Under the pieces are notes generated by a model. That model saw only the letters and a list, made by a program, of their open reading frames with translations, had not been told where the DNA came from and ran no database searches. Positions 1 to 11,754 of a DNA stretch of 64,000 nucleotides are shown here, in pieces. Location: positions 17,771,821 to 17,835,820 of the forward strand of contig OW386291.2 of the NCBI GenBank assembly GCA_936432065.2, given 5' to 3'. The stretch comes from Rutpela maculata. Taxonomy: Eukaryota > Arthropoda > Insecta > Coleoptera > Cerambycidae. The position numbers and the translations under genes were made by a program. Numbering within the stretch: the stretch's first letter is position 1; the number at the start of each line of letters is the position of its first letter.

Positions 1-2523
1 TTATCAGTTAAATATAATGGAGATACAATTACTCTGTTAGCCATATATAGGTCCCCTAATACTTGTCCCAATGAATTTAATACAAATTTGAAAGTATATC
101 TGAATGAACTAAAACAGTCTAATTACACAATAATAGTTGGAGATATAAATATCGACATACTCTCAAATGACCTAATTGTGGAAGAATATCTGGACCTATT
201 GAGTGAAAATGGATTTGTATCACATATAAATGATTACACAAGAGAACAAAATATATCTAAATCATGCTTAGATCACATATTCGTTAAAAAATCCCAACCA
301 AATGAAATTCAAGATATTGCTACTATAATAAGAACACAGGTAACTGATCATTATGTAATTACTTATAAGATAAGTAACTCAGAAATTAAGAAGACAACTG
401 CTAAACACCAGTACACCGTACACCATAAGGAAAAAGTTAGATATTGCCTAGAGAAAGAATCATTGTCTGGAGTATTTGATAATAATGATCCCGATATATG
501 TGTGAAAATATTTCTACAAAAAATTCAAACCATACTAGAACAATGTTCTACAACAAAAACGTTTAAAAACACGCATAAAAAAAGGAAACCTTGGATTACG
601 GCAGGTATTGTAAATTCAATTAATAAACGTGACGATCTTTATCAGCAAACTCTAAAAAAACCTAATGATGATAATATAAAAACGCAGTACCTAACCTATC
701 GCAATAAAATAAATAGTCTAGTGAAAAAGGCCAAAAATAATTACATTAAAAACCTAATATACAAAGATAAAGTTTCCAGCAAAATTCTATGGGATGGGGT
801 AAAGGCATTGACAAATAATAGGGACAAAGACATAATGGACATAAAGTATATTCAAAAGAATGATAGGCAAATTACAGATAAGCTAGAAATAGCGAACGAA
901 TTTAACCAGTACTATTCCAGTATCGGCAGCAAAATGGCAGAAAAAATTAAATACTTTCCTCCGTATATTCCACAAAATGTTGAACAGTCATTTTTTCTCG
1001 ATTTTACCAACGAATATGAAGTAAAGATTTGTATAAGTGAACTAAAACCAAATAAATCTCCAGGTATTGACGGTATAAAATCAGAATTTATTAAAGAAAA
1101 CCAAGATCACTTTTTAGCACCATTAGTCTACATATATAACAAAGTCTTTGAAACTGGTATTTATCCTTCAAAATTTAAAGAGGCCATAATAACTCCTATA
1201 CATAAAACTGGAGATAAAACGTTGCTTGAAAATTATAGGCCCATATCACTTATAACTAATTTTAATAAAATATTAGAGAAACTGATAAAGAAAAGAATGA
1301 CCAGTTATATACAAAAGTATAATTTAATATCAGATACGCAGTTTCAAGAAAAATAATCAACGAATGATGCTATTGGAAAACTTACCACGCTTATGTATAA
1401 TGCGGTAGATCAGTCGAAGCCCTCGTTAAGTGTATTTTTGGATCTTGCTAAGGCGTTCGATACTGTTTCACATTCGCAAGTAATAAATATACTGGAAAGA
1501 ACTGGATTCAGAGGTGTCATGTTAGAAATGTTGAAGAGTTATCTAAAAAACAGGAAACAATATGTCAAAATCAATAATGTCATTAGTGAACACCAAATTG
1601 TAGAATATGGGGTACCGCAGGGGACTGTACTAGGACCTATATTATTTACCATTTATTTGAATGACATACTTACATTAAACTCGGCAGGCACCATTATTTC
1701 ATTCGCTGATGACACAGCAATTTTCTACTCATCTGAATCTTGAGAATTGCTAAAAGAAATAGTAGAATCAGACTTACAAAATATTAAAAATAGATTCGAC
1801 AGTAAAAAACTCACTATTAACTACAAAAAAACGTATTACTTACCCTTAACATCACAAAACAGAAATAGGCCATTATATAAAAAAATTCAAATAAAGGACC
1901 AAGAAGGAAAAATAGAAATTAAATCCACAGAAAAAATAAAGTATTTAGGTATCGTAATAGACGGAAACTTGAAATGGAATCGTCAAGTGCAATCAGTAGT
2001 GAATAAATTAAGAGGGCTCATATATAAATTTAAACAACTTAAAGAAATTTTAAAACTTGACCACTTAATAGTTCTTTATAAAGCACTCGTTGAGTCAATA
2101 ATAAGATATGGCATAGTTGGCTGGGGTGGGGTAGGTGTGTCATATATAAAACCTTTGGAAAATATTAAAAAAAGGATAATTAAAATCATTTTTAAAAGAT
2201 GTACATTATACCCCACTGATGCATTATATAATGAAAGCAAATTATTTGATGTTGCATACTAATTCATCAAATTAATAAGAGACATGAAAGCAACGCCATC
2301 TCACATTCACACAACACTAGAAATAAGGAGAAAGGCAATCTAGAAATTAAGAAAATTACAAAAAGCATTGGAAAAAAAATGTTTTAACTACCTCGCGCCA
2401 AAATTATATAATATGTTACCTGAATCGATAAGAAAAATAAAAAAAGATAAAAAACTCAAATTCGAGGTAAAGAGATGGATATATTCTGAAGGTAGGGATC
2501 TATACTTAAAGTTAGGTAATTAG
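1..2523 (+). pseudogene. LINE ORF2 (endonuclease-reverse transcriptase), two in-frame stops
   Basis: The reading frame is open from base 1. Apurinic endonuclease motifs come first: LLAIYRSP near 40, VGDINIDIL near 136, SCLDHIF near 265 and DHYVIT near 346. The RT follows: NKSPGIDGIK near 1051, NYRPISL near 1231, LDLAKAFDTVSH near 1438, GVPQGTVLGPILF near 1609 and the catalytic FADD near 1702. The frame is broken by TAA at 1354 and TGA at 1741. Both are single in-frame nonsense codons with coding sequence continuing after them. A stop at 2260 and a shift separate the C-terminal piece, which has NYLAPKLYN near 2380 and ends at about 2522. The copy is therefore recently dead rather than ancient. 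The product would have copied LINE RNA at nicked target DNA. Confidence 0.88.
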
Positions 2524-2849
2524 ATAAATGTAGGTATATAAGTTAAATATAGATAATATTCTAAATTAATTATTTTGTATTAGCTATTGGTATTAACTCT
2601 AAATTAATTATGTTGTATTAAATGAAATTACTAGTTAAGGTAGCTATGACACACAACCTATCTAATGATGTTATAAATGAAATGCATTTCATCACATTCA
2701 AGGGTATATCAATACCCTTAAGTGATTTTTGTTTTATTTATATTCAAAGGATACAGATGTATTAGCTAAAATCCTTTATTAACAGTGCGCTATTTTCATA
2801 CACAATTTAATTTTACTGTATACTCAAATGTAAGACTTTGTTATAAATA

Positions 2850-2885
2850 AATTATTATTATTATTATATTATTATTATTATTATT
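2850..2885. repeat. (TTA)n microsatellite, LINE 3' tail
   Basis: This is an almost pure TTA run with one interruption, directly after the AT-rich 3' end of the LINE. Its position marks it as the retrotransposon tail and not an independent microsatellite. Confidence 0.85.
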
Positions 2886-2949
2886 TGAACAATAAAAATT
2901 AAAAAAAAATTTTTTGTCGTTAGTAAGCTTCCATTGGATGTGGAAGTAA
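2882..2949 (-). repeat. Family A repeat, solo terminal fragment
   Basis: Only the terminal hairpin and the first 68 bases of family A are present, read on the minus strand. The recognisable features are GGATGTGGAAGTA, the GTCGTTA block and a motif matching TTTGAACAATAAAAATT. It abuts the LINE tail on one side and the TTAA of the piggyBac remnant on the other. The rest of the element was never there or was removed. Confidence 0.7.
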
Positions 2950-2951
2950 AA

Positions 2952-4783
2952 TTAACGCATTACCTCCCACTGTACTTACTTGAGTACACCGTAAATTTTT
3001 GCCTCCCGGTGACATCAATTAAAATGTTTCTACAAACTAATGTCTTGGTAGGACTCTGCAATGTGTAGAAAGCGCGTAGTTTTCTTTATGGATAGGGCAT
3101 ATATAGTAAATGACAACAGTAAACATGTGCTAAATCCTGCGCTTTCAAGAATTAGTTTTTATAACACGAAAGTTAAAATATTCCATTTGAGGTGGTAAAT
3201 TATGTTTTGAGGTATGTATTTTAGTTGTTTATAATATCGAAACACACCATTTTGCATTATTTCTAGAAAAAATTGAGAAACATGGCGGCGTACCCGTTTG
3301 AGTACAATGGGAAGATATGTATAAGTAAATTCGGAATATTTTTCAGAAGTTGCTTCGGCATGGATTCTGAATTCTAGACAATCGCTTCAAAAAATTTTAC
3401 GTCAAACGTTTCAAAACATTGGGAAAAAGAATGGAAGAAGTTTCTTCTACAAATCACGAGCCAGAAATAGCTATTATTCGCCCGAGGTAAATATACAAAC
3501 AGATGAGGAAGAGTTCGGCGATAACGATATGGGTATTTTCAACTTTCCCAGCGATATTCCTGGAGAAGTACAACTTCACTATTCCTCAGACGACGAAATT
3601 CCCTTATCTGAAGTAGCTGCGCTAGAAATAGGGAACCTGCAGAAAGCTACTACGATAGCGATGACGACGTGCCGTTATCGGTACTATTTACCAAGAAAAC
3701 TAGAAGTTCAAAAAGTAGTGGTATAAAAAAGGAGCCTAAGTGGACAAAGAAGAACATTATGAAGATATTAGTATAAAGGATAAAACTATGGGCTACGAAG
3801 AAAGACTAAAGAAAGTGATAGAAGCTGTGAAGAATGATAATCCAGTTCAATCTTTTGAAAGATTGCTTAATGGTAAGTTTATGAAATTGATCGTTGAGCA
3901 ATCAAATCTTTATGCATTATAAAAATATAGCCATGGTTTTGCGGTGGGGGAGGCAGAAATAAAAATATTTTTAGGAATTTTATTGCCTTCTGGCTACCAT
4001 AAATTACCCTGTATTAGTGCGTTGACGAAGATGTTTCTGTACCTTTATTAGCTTCCAGTATGTCTCGAAGTTTTCAAGAAATCAAGAGGTACATACACTT
4101 TCCTGACAATACTAAACTCGAGAAGTCTGATAAAATGTATAAGCTACGCCCACTGTTGAACTTGCTTACAAATTTTCGGAAATGGGGAATTCTTCACCCA
4201 AATCTTTCAATAGATGAATTTATGGTCAAATACTTTGAACACCTCTCCAGAAAACTTCCTCTCTTTACTCCTTCGTTAAACGTTGGAGTCGTAAATGCAT
4301 GGAGAGCTCACCTGGTGGCTCATAATGAGAAAATTGATTTACCTGGTTTTATTAGAGATGTTACTCGCCATTATCTAAAAGCTTTTGGGCGACCTGCTTC
4401 TCTTCCAAGAAGTATTGCGGAAGACGGGAGGGTCATTTTCCGAAAAAAATCGAAAAACCAAAGTGCCGTCAATGTCACTTACGAGCAAGATGGATTTGTC
4501 TAAAGTGTGACGTCACTTTATGTGTTGAACTTGATTGTTTCATAGCATTTAATTCAAAGAAATAAATAATATTCATCTGTAATGCATTTCTAAAACAAAT
4601 AAAAACTTTTTATGACTTTTAAAATTTAGCATTATTTTCTTATACGTTGTATGGATTTGAGTAAATATTTTTTTTTTCAAAAACTTGCAAAAAAAATTTT
4701 TTGCAATAATTTATCTAGTATAACTAAAGCAAAAAACTCATAAGATTAAAGAGTAAATATTCATGGGAGGTAATGGATTTTAA
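2952..4783 (+). mobile_element. piggyBac-like element, internally deleted
   Basis: TTAA occurs at both ends (2952-2955 and 4780-4783). The inverted terminal motif CATTACCTCCCA lies at 2958-2969, with its complement at 4764-4775. The interior codes for N- and C-terminal pieces of a piggyBac transposase without the catalytic middle. The spacing between TTAA and the terminal motif is 2 bases on the left and 4 on the right, so one end has changed since insertion or the true end is a few bases off. Confidence 0.75.
3431..4503 (+). pseudogene. piggyBac transposase, catalytic core deleted
   Basis: The pieces, in order, are as follows. An acidic N-terminus starts at the ATG at 3431 and includes SSDDEIPLSE near 3590. 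A middle segment runs from 3740 to 3922. A piece with SRSFQEIKRYIHFPDN and LRPLLNLL then runs from 4060. After SIDEFMVKYFEH, near 4240, the sequence jumps straight to a C-terminal part with NVGVVNAWRAH and ends at 4503. The DDD catalytic core that family members carry between these parts is missing. Stops and shifts also separate the N-terminal segments. Such a copy could not transpose alone. Confidence 0.8.
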
Positions 4784-4969
4784 ACATTTTTTTTGATAAA
4801 ATTTGCAAATCGGGGACAATGTGGTAACACTGCATGGTGGTGACTCTTTAAACTAGGTTTTAGGAGGTTAATCTACTATACAAAATAATGCATGAATTTT
4901 GCTTTTTGAAATAATTTTTTTTATATAATTTTAATATATGTGTGCCAACATATTTAATTTATCATTCAA

Positions 4970-5225
4970 GTGCGTCAAGTTCCTAGATGCATGGAAAAAT
5001 TATATACACCGATTCACAAAAAAGACGGAAAGTGTAACATCGAAAACTATCGGCCTATCACCATAATTTGCAACTTCGTAAAAATTTTTGAATTCCCCTT
5101 TCTTGAGACATTATGTACCCATATTAAGGGGCCGATTACGATGTATCAGAATGGTTTTTTACATGGGAATCTGCATAAATAAATCTGTTCCACTTTAACA
5201 TTATTTATTTCGGAAAACTTAAATG
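4970..5225 (+). pseudogene. LINE reverse transcriptase fragment, part 1 of 3
   Basis: The piece contains TPIHKKDGKCNIENYRPI, the classical RT fingers motif, followed by a degraded QNGFLHG and a frame-shifted NLFHFN stretch. It is the upstream part of an RT gene. The gene resumes at 5767 after a foldback MITE and again at 8023 after a mariner. It is a different LINE from the one at 1-2885. Confidence 0.75.
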
Positions 5226-5372
5226 TTAGCATGTTACCATTTAGCATGGTACCATTTATTAGTACTATCAATAAGGAATTTATTCGTATGTCGTATTGAT
5301 ACAATAGAAATTGACTCTCAGTCAAATTGTGATATGTTATAGTTTATGAGCTCCTGATCAAAAGTGCAAGAC

Positions 5373-5766
5373 CAAAAATGTACAGTTTGTGCAATGCGCT
5401 GGATGGAAGGTCACCAATCGCCTTTTCTGAGACAACTAGACATGCACGAAGAATAGATAGATGTCTGTGTGTTTGTCTATACGTGGTGCATGGACAGGTT
5501 GATTTTTATTTTCAAACACGCAACTTTTGGTGGAATTTATAATTCTTAGTTTTACACGCCCCCATCTCCAGCGTGCTTTTTTTCTCAAATAGCAACCTAC
5601 CCTTCGTGATACCTAAAAAGAAGGATATATTAATAGGCTATTCAACGGCGTGAAGAAAATCGAAATCCATTACACAGACATCTGTGTTTCATGTATGTCT
5701 AAGTTACCTCAGAAAAGGCAATTGATGACCTTCCATTCTGCCTATTGCAAAAACTGTCCATTTTTT
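5373..5766. mobile_element. Foldback MITE inside RT pseudogene
   Basis: Arms of about 95 bp at 5373-5470 and 5672-5766 are inverted copies of each other. Both carry TGGAAGGTCA and the CTTTTCTGAG motif. They enclose about 200 bp of unrelated sequence with no coding potential. RT coding resumes immediately after the right arm, so this is an insertion. The target duplication is not clear. The left edge may extend somewhat further, since 5226-5372 is also non-RT. Confidence 0.7.
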
Positions 5767-6007
5767 TCAAAATTTTCGTCAGTCTTAAGTATGGAATTTT
5801 ACGTAATAAACTTCGTATTTTAGGTCTCTCTCCCCTATTAGTAACGTTTTCCCAAAGTTACTTAAGTGATAAAATACAACATGTACATTATCATGATTTC
5901 AAGACTGTCGAAATTCAGACTCTGTGGTTCCTCAGAGTTCAATTCTGGATCCCCACCTTCGTGTTTCATTCATCAAGGATGTAGTGGATGATTTGCACCT
6001 TACTATA
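5767..6007 (+). pseudogene. LINE reverse transcriptase fragment, part 2 of 3
   Basis: Translation gives SLKYGILRNKLRILGLSP, which corresponds to the region just after RT motif A. A degraded GVPQGS-like motif follows at about 5929 (VPQSSILDP) and then IKDVVDDLHL. It stops at the TA where a mariner is inserted at 6008. Confidence 0.75.
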
Positions 6008-8022
6008 CAGTGTGTCCCAGGATAGATGTAACAAGAGGTGTAATGGACCAGAAATTTTGGAATTTTGGAATGGTATTTGGGGATTGAGTCCTGCTTGTTG
6101 TAAAACTAAAGTATACCAAAAATGACTTGATTTGGTGTTCTACAGGGTGTTTTATAAGCAAAGTTGTAAAAATCACCACTAATAAAGTACCTTCATTTTT
6201 CAAAATATGAAAAAATTCCACTGAGAAAAGTTATTTAGAATGCAATTTTATACCCCTATACCAAATTTCAGGATTATGAAATTATTTTTTTGAAACTTCC
6301 CATTTTTTCAATAAATTAGTATTTTATTTTGAACCATTCAGTTAAAATTGCATAGAAATTATTTTTTGTGAATTAATATTTAATGTTATGTAGAAGCTAA
6401 AAGTAGGCTATGAGAAAAACAGTGGATACACATTTATCATTTATTATTGACATATCTGTCAAACGTAGTCAATATTACCCTTAATTTCTGTTCCAAATTA
6501 ACGAACCAAGCATAAAAAATTAAGTGAAAATGGTACTCACGGTGCGTGAAAAAATTTATATTGTGCAATGCTACGGAATTGGCGATGAAAACTCGCTAAG
6601 AAGTGGTAAACCAATTTAATTTGAAATTTCCAAACACTGCTTTGTCACGTACTCAGGCTATGAGAATAATTAAAAAGTTTCTGGCTACTGGTAGTGTTCT
6701 TAACATGAAAAGAAAAATAAAAGCATATGATGAAGACAATGTTGGGGCTATTATAGCTCATGCCTTTGTTAAAGAAAATCCTAGGGATCAGCTCTTATTA
6801 ATTTTAGCAAGTCTGAACTCCAAAGAATTTACAAGGCAAAGAAAATTAGGGCATATAAAGCAAATTATAAACATATGCTTGAAGAGGGAGATGACGGCCG
6901 TGGGTTGTATTTTTGTTTGACCATTGGAGAAAAAATCATGGAAGAGATATTTTTTCATCATTTCATCATTTTCTCAGATGAATCCACATTCACAACCAAT
7001 GGTGTTGTTTCATCTCAGAATTGTCGGTTTTGGGCTTCTGAAAATCCAAATTTTAGAATTCATTGTAGAAGACAATATTATAAAAAAGTGAATGTGTGGT
7101 GTGCCGTTTCTTATCACGTTGGAGTTATTAGACCTTATTTCATTGAGGGAAGGTTAAACCAGCACACTTATTTACAGCTTCTTGAAAGATTTTCTGAAGA
7201 ACATTTAAATATTTTAAGAGATATGCCTTTAGTTAATTTTCAACATGATGGTTGCCCTGGCCACTGCACAGAAATGGTTAATCGGTGGTTGAATTTAAAT
7301 TTTGGAGAAAATTGGATTGCCAGGAATGGACCGATCAAGTGGCCGGCGAGATCCCCAGACCTATCAATATTGAATTTCTTTTTATGGGGTCGCCTCAAGC
7401 AGTTGGTTTACGCTGAACCACTTCCTAACGATGTAGCAGTATTGAAGCAGATAATTACAAAATTGTAAACATTGTTTTGTATTGGTCAATAATTAATTTG
7501 TTTGTGAATCTGTTATGTTTTTGACATTTATTACTTGTTATAATTTTTAAACCTCATTAATCTTCTGTTAGTAATTGTTTCTTGTTTTACAATTAGTTCG
7601 ATTAACATTATACCTTCTTACATCTCGTATATTCAATTTTTTATTTACCAATAGCCTACTTTTTGAGACGATTAATATTTGCTCCTACACAACTTTAAAT
7701 ATGAATTCAACTCTTAATTCGCAAAAATGGGAAGTTTCAAAAAAATAATTTTATATTCCTGAAATTTGGTATAGAGGTATCAAATTGCATTCTAAATAAC
7801 TTTTCTTAGTGGAATTTTTTCATATTTTGAAAAATAAAGGTACTTTATTATTGGTGATTTTTACAACTTTGCTTACAAAACACCCTGTAGAACACCAAAT
7901 CAGGTCATTTTTGGGATACCTTAGTTTTACAACAAGCAGGACTCAATCCCCAAATACCATTCCAAAATTCCAAAATTTTTGGTCCATTACACCTCTTGTT
8001 ACATCTATCCTGGGACACACTG
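6008..8022 (+). mobile_element. mariner-like element (DD41D type), copy i
   Basis: The element begins CAGTGTGTCCCAGGAT and ends with the complement. It is flanked by TA at 6006-6007 and 8023-8024, as expected for Tc1/mariner elements. The inverted repeats are long, about 300 bp each (6008-6310 and 7725-8022). It lies in an RT pseudogene immediately upstream of the YADD codons. It is a sister copy of 59685-61811, which lies in reverse orientation and is 112 bp longer. The whole difference is close to a single C-terminal deletion in this copy. Confidence 0.9.
6530..7468 (+). pseudogene. mariner-like transposase with third catalytic Asp changed to Asn
   Basis: The start is the ATG at 6530 with MVLTVREKIYIVQCY, a helix-turn-helix N-terminus of the DUF4817 kind. 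Two bases are missing near 6598 relative to the sister copy, which shifts the frame. A further 16-base loss lies near 6785. The catalytic region runs from 6875: FSDESTF (first Asp, 6977), QHDGCPGH (second Asp, 7247) and SPDLSILNFF, where the third catalytic position (7373) is Asn instead of Asp. Forty-one residues separate the second and third positions, so the family is DD41D. The C-terminus is cut off by a deletion of about 110 bp at about 7450. The copy is inactive on several counts. Confidence 0.88.
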
Positions 8023-8110
8023 TACATATATGCCGATGATAAAAAATAATTTGCCCCAATAATTTCAGTTGCTGACAGGCAAAAGTTGCAGAGTAATCTA
8101 GTGACAATTA
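8023..8110 (+). pseudogene. LINE reverse transcriptase fragment, part 3 of 3 (YADD)
   Basis: Directly after the mariner, the codons TAT GCC GAT GAT at 8029-8040 give the catalytic YADD. They are followed by a run readable as FAPIISVADRQKLQSNL. This joins in meaning to the piece ending at 6007, with a one-base shift, and confirms that the mariner split an RT gene just before motif C. Confidence 0.7.
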
Positions 8111-8370
8111 AAAATGATGTAGTGTAAATAGCCCCCCACTCGATGTGGGGAAATGTAGTGTGATGTCGTATAATAGAAAAAGGAATCTCACCCCATATGG
8201 ATATAATTTAGATAATATTGCGCTGACGCTGTAAATTATTTCTTTAATAGAGAAAAATGAAAAAAAACATTTTCCGCACTATTAAAACTGAAGAGTATGA
8301 AATTTGTTTTTTGCGTGGAAAAGGTTTGCTGAATAATTCTTATTAAGTTTTAAAAAGTCAAAATACATAT
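8111..8370. other. Non-coding stretch, nothing recognised
   Basis: AT-rich sequence between the RT remnant and a solo element end. I see no coding, RNA or repeat signature. Confidence 0.5.
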
Positions 8371-8530
8371 AGTCCAGTCTACGAATGAGTTGTAGAGGAC
8401 ATGGAGGGGTGAGGAGAATTTTCCTCTTCAGGAATATGTTGGGGGTAGTTAAGAGGTAAACATACTAAAAGTCCCTGCCCCTAGCCCTGCTGCTTCAGAG
8501 GGGGGGGGGGAGGGGGGTGAAAAGTGATGT
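8371..8530 (+). repeat. Solo end of a long-TIR element (S family)
   Basis: It starts TAGTCCAGTCTACGAATGAG and continues into GTAAACATACTAAAAGTCC and a G-run. These features match the terminal repeats of the element at 54911-57076, the left end for the start and the right end for the later block. No opposite end was found downstream, so this is an orphan terminus. Confidence 0.6.
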
Positions 8531-11195
8531 TTACTGCTGCAATATTTTATTCATAAAACCTGGCAGAGGAAAGTTTAAACCAATGTTTACTTCACCCACC
8601 AAAGCTACCCACCAGCAGCTAGGACAAAGAAATTCTGTTCCTGCACGCTTTTACTGGCTGCTATTCAACATCTGCAACATTCCGGAAGAATAAACTTGGT
8701 TTTATAAAACTTTGCATCAGGTGACTTTGCACTTGTAGCAAGCGAACAATCCTCTTTTGGGCATTCATTGATTGGACTAATATTTATGTATCCAATATGA
8801 TTTTTCCTTAAAGTTGATGATTTCAACTAAAAAGTTCCCGAAAGTCCAGAAATCTATATATTTTATTTAGTATTTCTTGGGAAATTAAAGTCAGATAAAA
8901 CTGTTCCAGATGGAAGTTGCTTATTATTTTCGGAAGAATCAGATGAATTAATAATATTGGTTTCTATTTGACAAAACGAAGTTGCCTCGAAATTGTATTG
9001 GAGACGTCCACTGAACCAAATATAAATAATGTCATTTTATTTTCCTTTTCAAAACTTTTGCTCGAAAGATTTTTTTCGAAAATGAGTTGTTCTCGAGATA
9101 TTTCGTTGTATCAACTTAAATGTGACACCCCGGTATATTTCAGTTTTCAGTCAAATTTTCAGTTTATACTTTCAATATTTTCAAATTACAAACAGGTTGA
9201 AGCATAAATAGAATAGATTTTGTAGACACAGTGTTCGAAGTTTAACTGGGAATTAACGAATTATTCGACACAATTCAAACTCCAAACTCCAAATTTTAAT
9301 TAAACCAAATCTAAAACCGTTTCGATATACAGTCAGTAAATTCTTTATGGCTTCGATATGACTAGGCTTGCTGTTTGTAAAACATTGGCAGTCATATTGC
9401 AAGAAATAAATTGAATACGACCCTCCATATTTCTTTTAGATAACAGAAAAAATCTAAATTTGCTAAATTTCTCTTTGATCCAGTGTTTAAAGAGATTGGC
9501 TCCCCCTTCATACTCGTTTGAGATTATTTCTGAGTTCGTTAGGTTCGACATTATATTTTACGACATTTAATTCTTTAACTTTCTGGAGAAGTCAGATATC
9601 TACGTTTCTCTTACGCAATAAAATGGAATTTATTTTATTCTTACCAAGCTGTACGTTTACGTGGACAGTTTGAATATTTGTAACGCATGAACACTGAACA
9701 TTTCTGCATCTATGAAGGCATGAATGCGCTCTGAACAAAACAATCTGGTTGGTGTAGTACCAATCTCATTTACTTTAACAACTTGAACGCGTGACTACCA
9801 ATAATATACAGAATATTTTCTTTCAAAGAAGTAACAGGCACAAAGAAGTTTTTGAACTTTTAAACTTAATTATTTGTTCAAGAATGATTTATAATAAAAT
9901 TAAATCGCATTTTATACTAATACGGATACATAGTTTGACCAACTCTACTAATTATTTCTTTTTTTTCTGTGGTTCTGTAAAGCAGCAATTAAATCTACAT
10001 ATTTCTACTTTCAAATTTATCAACTCTCATTTGGTCAGAAAGTATTAATAGGTGACTTTCGATTTCGAAGGTCGAGTAAGCGGATGTGCGGCCGAAACGC
10101 TCCCATATAAAACGCGAAATATAGGTTAAAACTCCGTTAAATTTGATAAAGCTTAAGTAAAATAATGACGCGTAAATCCATGTGCCGTAGCAAAGGAACA
10201 AAGTTGAAATAGAATTAATATTTAAAAATAAAATATACAGTTATTTAGTAGCAACGCTTAGCTAATACATGTAAATATCTGCCTCCCCAAACAGGGCAAA
10301 AGACGTGTATCTCAGCAATCATACAATGGAGAGTGTGTAGTAATAATCAATTTTCCACAAAAATATCCACAACTTCTTAGAAGTGTATGAAAGAACTTTG
10401 ACTTGGGACTAACAGGTATAAGATAAAAATATTTTACTAGAAGTTTGGGGCACTTGTGGCTAGATTTATAGTTCCAATAGTGATTATATCATTCACAAGA
10501 ACTTGTCATTGAAAATGTGTGAATGCGTTTTACGGCAGTATATAAGTTACAAGAGGTGTTCCTACTCCCTTGGGGCAACGTACTGACGGTATGTAAGCTA
10601 ATAAGGTTTTGTGCCGTGGCTTCGTTTTCGAGTGACCTCTATGGAAATGACCCCATGTACTCGCTCATGTACCAATCGGTTATTTCTCTAATATTACGTC
10701 TGTTTCTGCAGCAGTCACGGACTAGTCAGCATAACACGATTTGTTGAAAACAATTCGTGATTGGTCAGCTGACCACGTTAGACGGAGCTTATTGGCAATC
10801 CTATTGTTAAATTTAAAGACCTGCTTGCGGCATGCAAATATCTCTTTCAGATGGTCCTCCGACGCGCGACCCTTCTGTCCCATGGACCAGTCGTCGGATG
10901 ATTTGCGATAATTTTTTATTAAATTGAAGATTAAAAAAACCCTCACTTACCTGTAAAATGAAATCTCCTCTGAACCCTTTCCTTCGTACTCAAAAATGCA
11001 TTTAAAAAAAAATGCGAAAAGTTTTTCCCCTCCCACAAGTTTGTTTATTTGAAAAAAATAAAGAAAATTAATCAGTCAAATACTGGAGGTAATAGCGAAT
11101 AAATTCCATTTTTGTTTTTCAAAATCGCACGACAGGGAAAAAAATTATAGGGAGTTGAATAATTTTCCTTTCCTTACCTCCCTCCCCCTCACCTA
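8531..11195. other. Gene-poor AT-rich sequence, nothing supported
   Basis: Only short chance ORFs are present. None shows a known motif, a signal peptide or a convincing composition. The stretch at 10520-10950 is less AT-rich than its surroundings and could hide an exon, but no splice-bounded reading frame can be supported. A pyrimidine-rich patch lies at 11160-11240. Confidence 0.4.
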
Positions 11196-11579
11196 ATGGG
11201 CCCATCACCCCCTAATCCTCCGGCTCCATCAGTTCTTTTCTATTTCACCTACCTCAAAAAAATATCAACCTTTTCTTCGTGGAAAAATTATGGAATTACT
11301 TTTTTGTATATTAGTGTCAAAAAACGCCTATTTAAAAAAAAAAAAAAATCACGAAAAGTTATCGTCCGATCTGAAAGAAAAAAACAGATTATGCTTCGGC
11401 GAGATCTTCAATTCTTGATTCAACTTTTTTTTCGTCAAGTCAATAACAACGAAGTTGTGGAAAAACCTGTTTTTGCGAATTATAAATGCGAATTCTTCCC
11501 CCACCCCGTGCGATTAAGCTGAACTAACTCGATAACATGATAACATGCGTGTAACCGAATTGTAAAAAAAAATTTTTTT

Positions 11580-11745
11580 AAAAATTGGTTCAAGTTCAAA
11601 ATTCCTCTTTTTTCGCCAGATCCGCTCCAGTCGGCTTACCTTTTTCTTCACAACCCCGTTAACATGGGTTTCAAATGAAAGAGTCTGATGAGTAGAATAC
11701 GATAAGCTATGTGACGTCATTCAAAAGCCAAGATGGTGGCTTACT
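11580..11745 (-). repeat. Single unit of the 122-bp GACGTCA satellite
   Basis: Read on the minus strand, this matches the unit repeated at 24690-25060 and 26490-26650. It shares the CCATCTTGG-type block, ATGACGTCACATAG, TTATCGTATT and GTTGTGAAGAAAAAGGTAA in the same order. It adjoins the minisatellite palindrome, and a related GACG block recurs at that palindrome's other end (about 12895). Confidence 0.7.
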
Positions 11746-11754
11746 TTTATTTTT

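Larger units (their letters stand above)
1..2885 (+). mobile_element. LINE (CR1/Jockey-type), 5' part outside window
   Basis: This is a non-LTR retrotransposon carrying an endonuclease and reverse transcriptase. It enters the window already inside the endonuclease domain and ends in a TTA-rich microsatellite at about 2850-2885. The 3' untranslated part runs from 2524 to 2850 and has no long ORF. There is no target duplication to read because the 5' end is missing. The (TTA)n tail matches that of the second LINE at 29975-32935, so both probably belong to lineages that prime on such tails. The clade call rests on the RT motifs only. Confidence 0.85.

Noticed and set aside
5992..6221. Short frames beginning MEFFHILKN at 6003, 7809, 59677 and 61599
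   Set aside because: They are the same mariner inverted repeat read four times and not genes.
10523..10946. Possible host exon in a less AT-rich stretch
   Set aside because: Frames on both strands are short and lack motifs, and no consistent splice sites could be tied to them.
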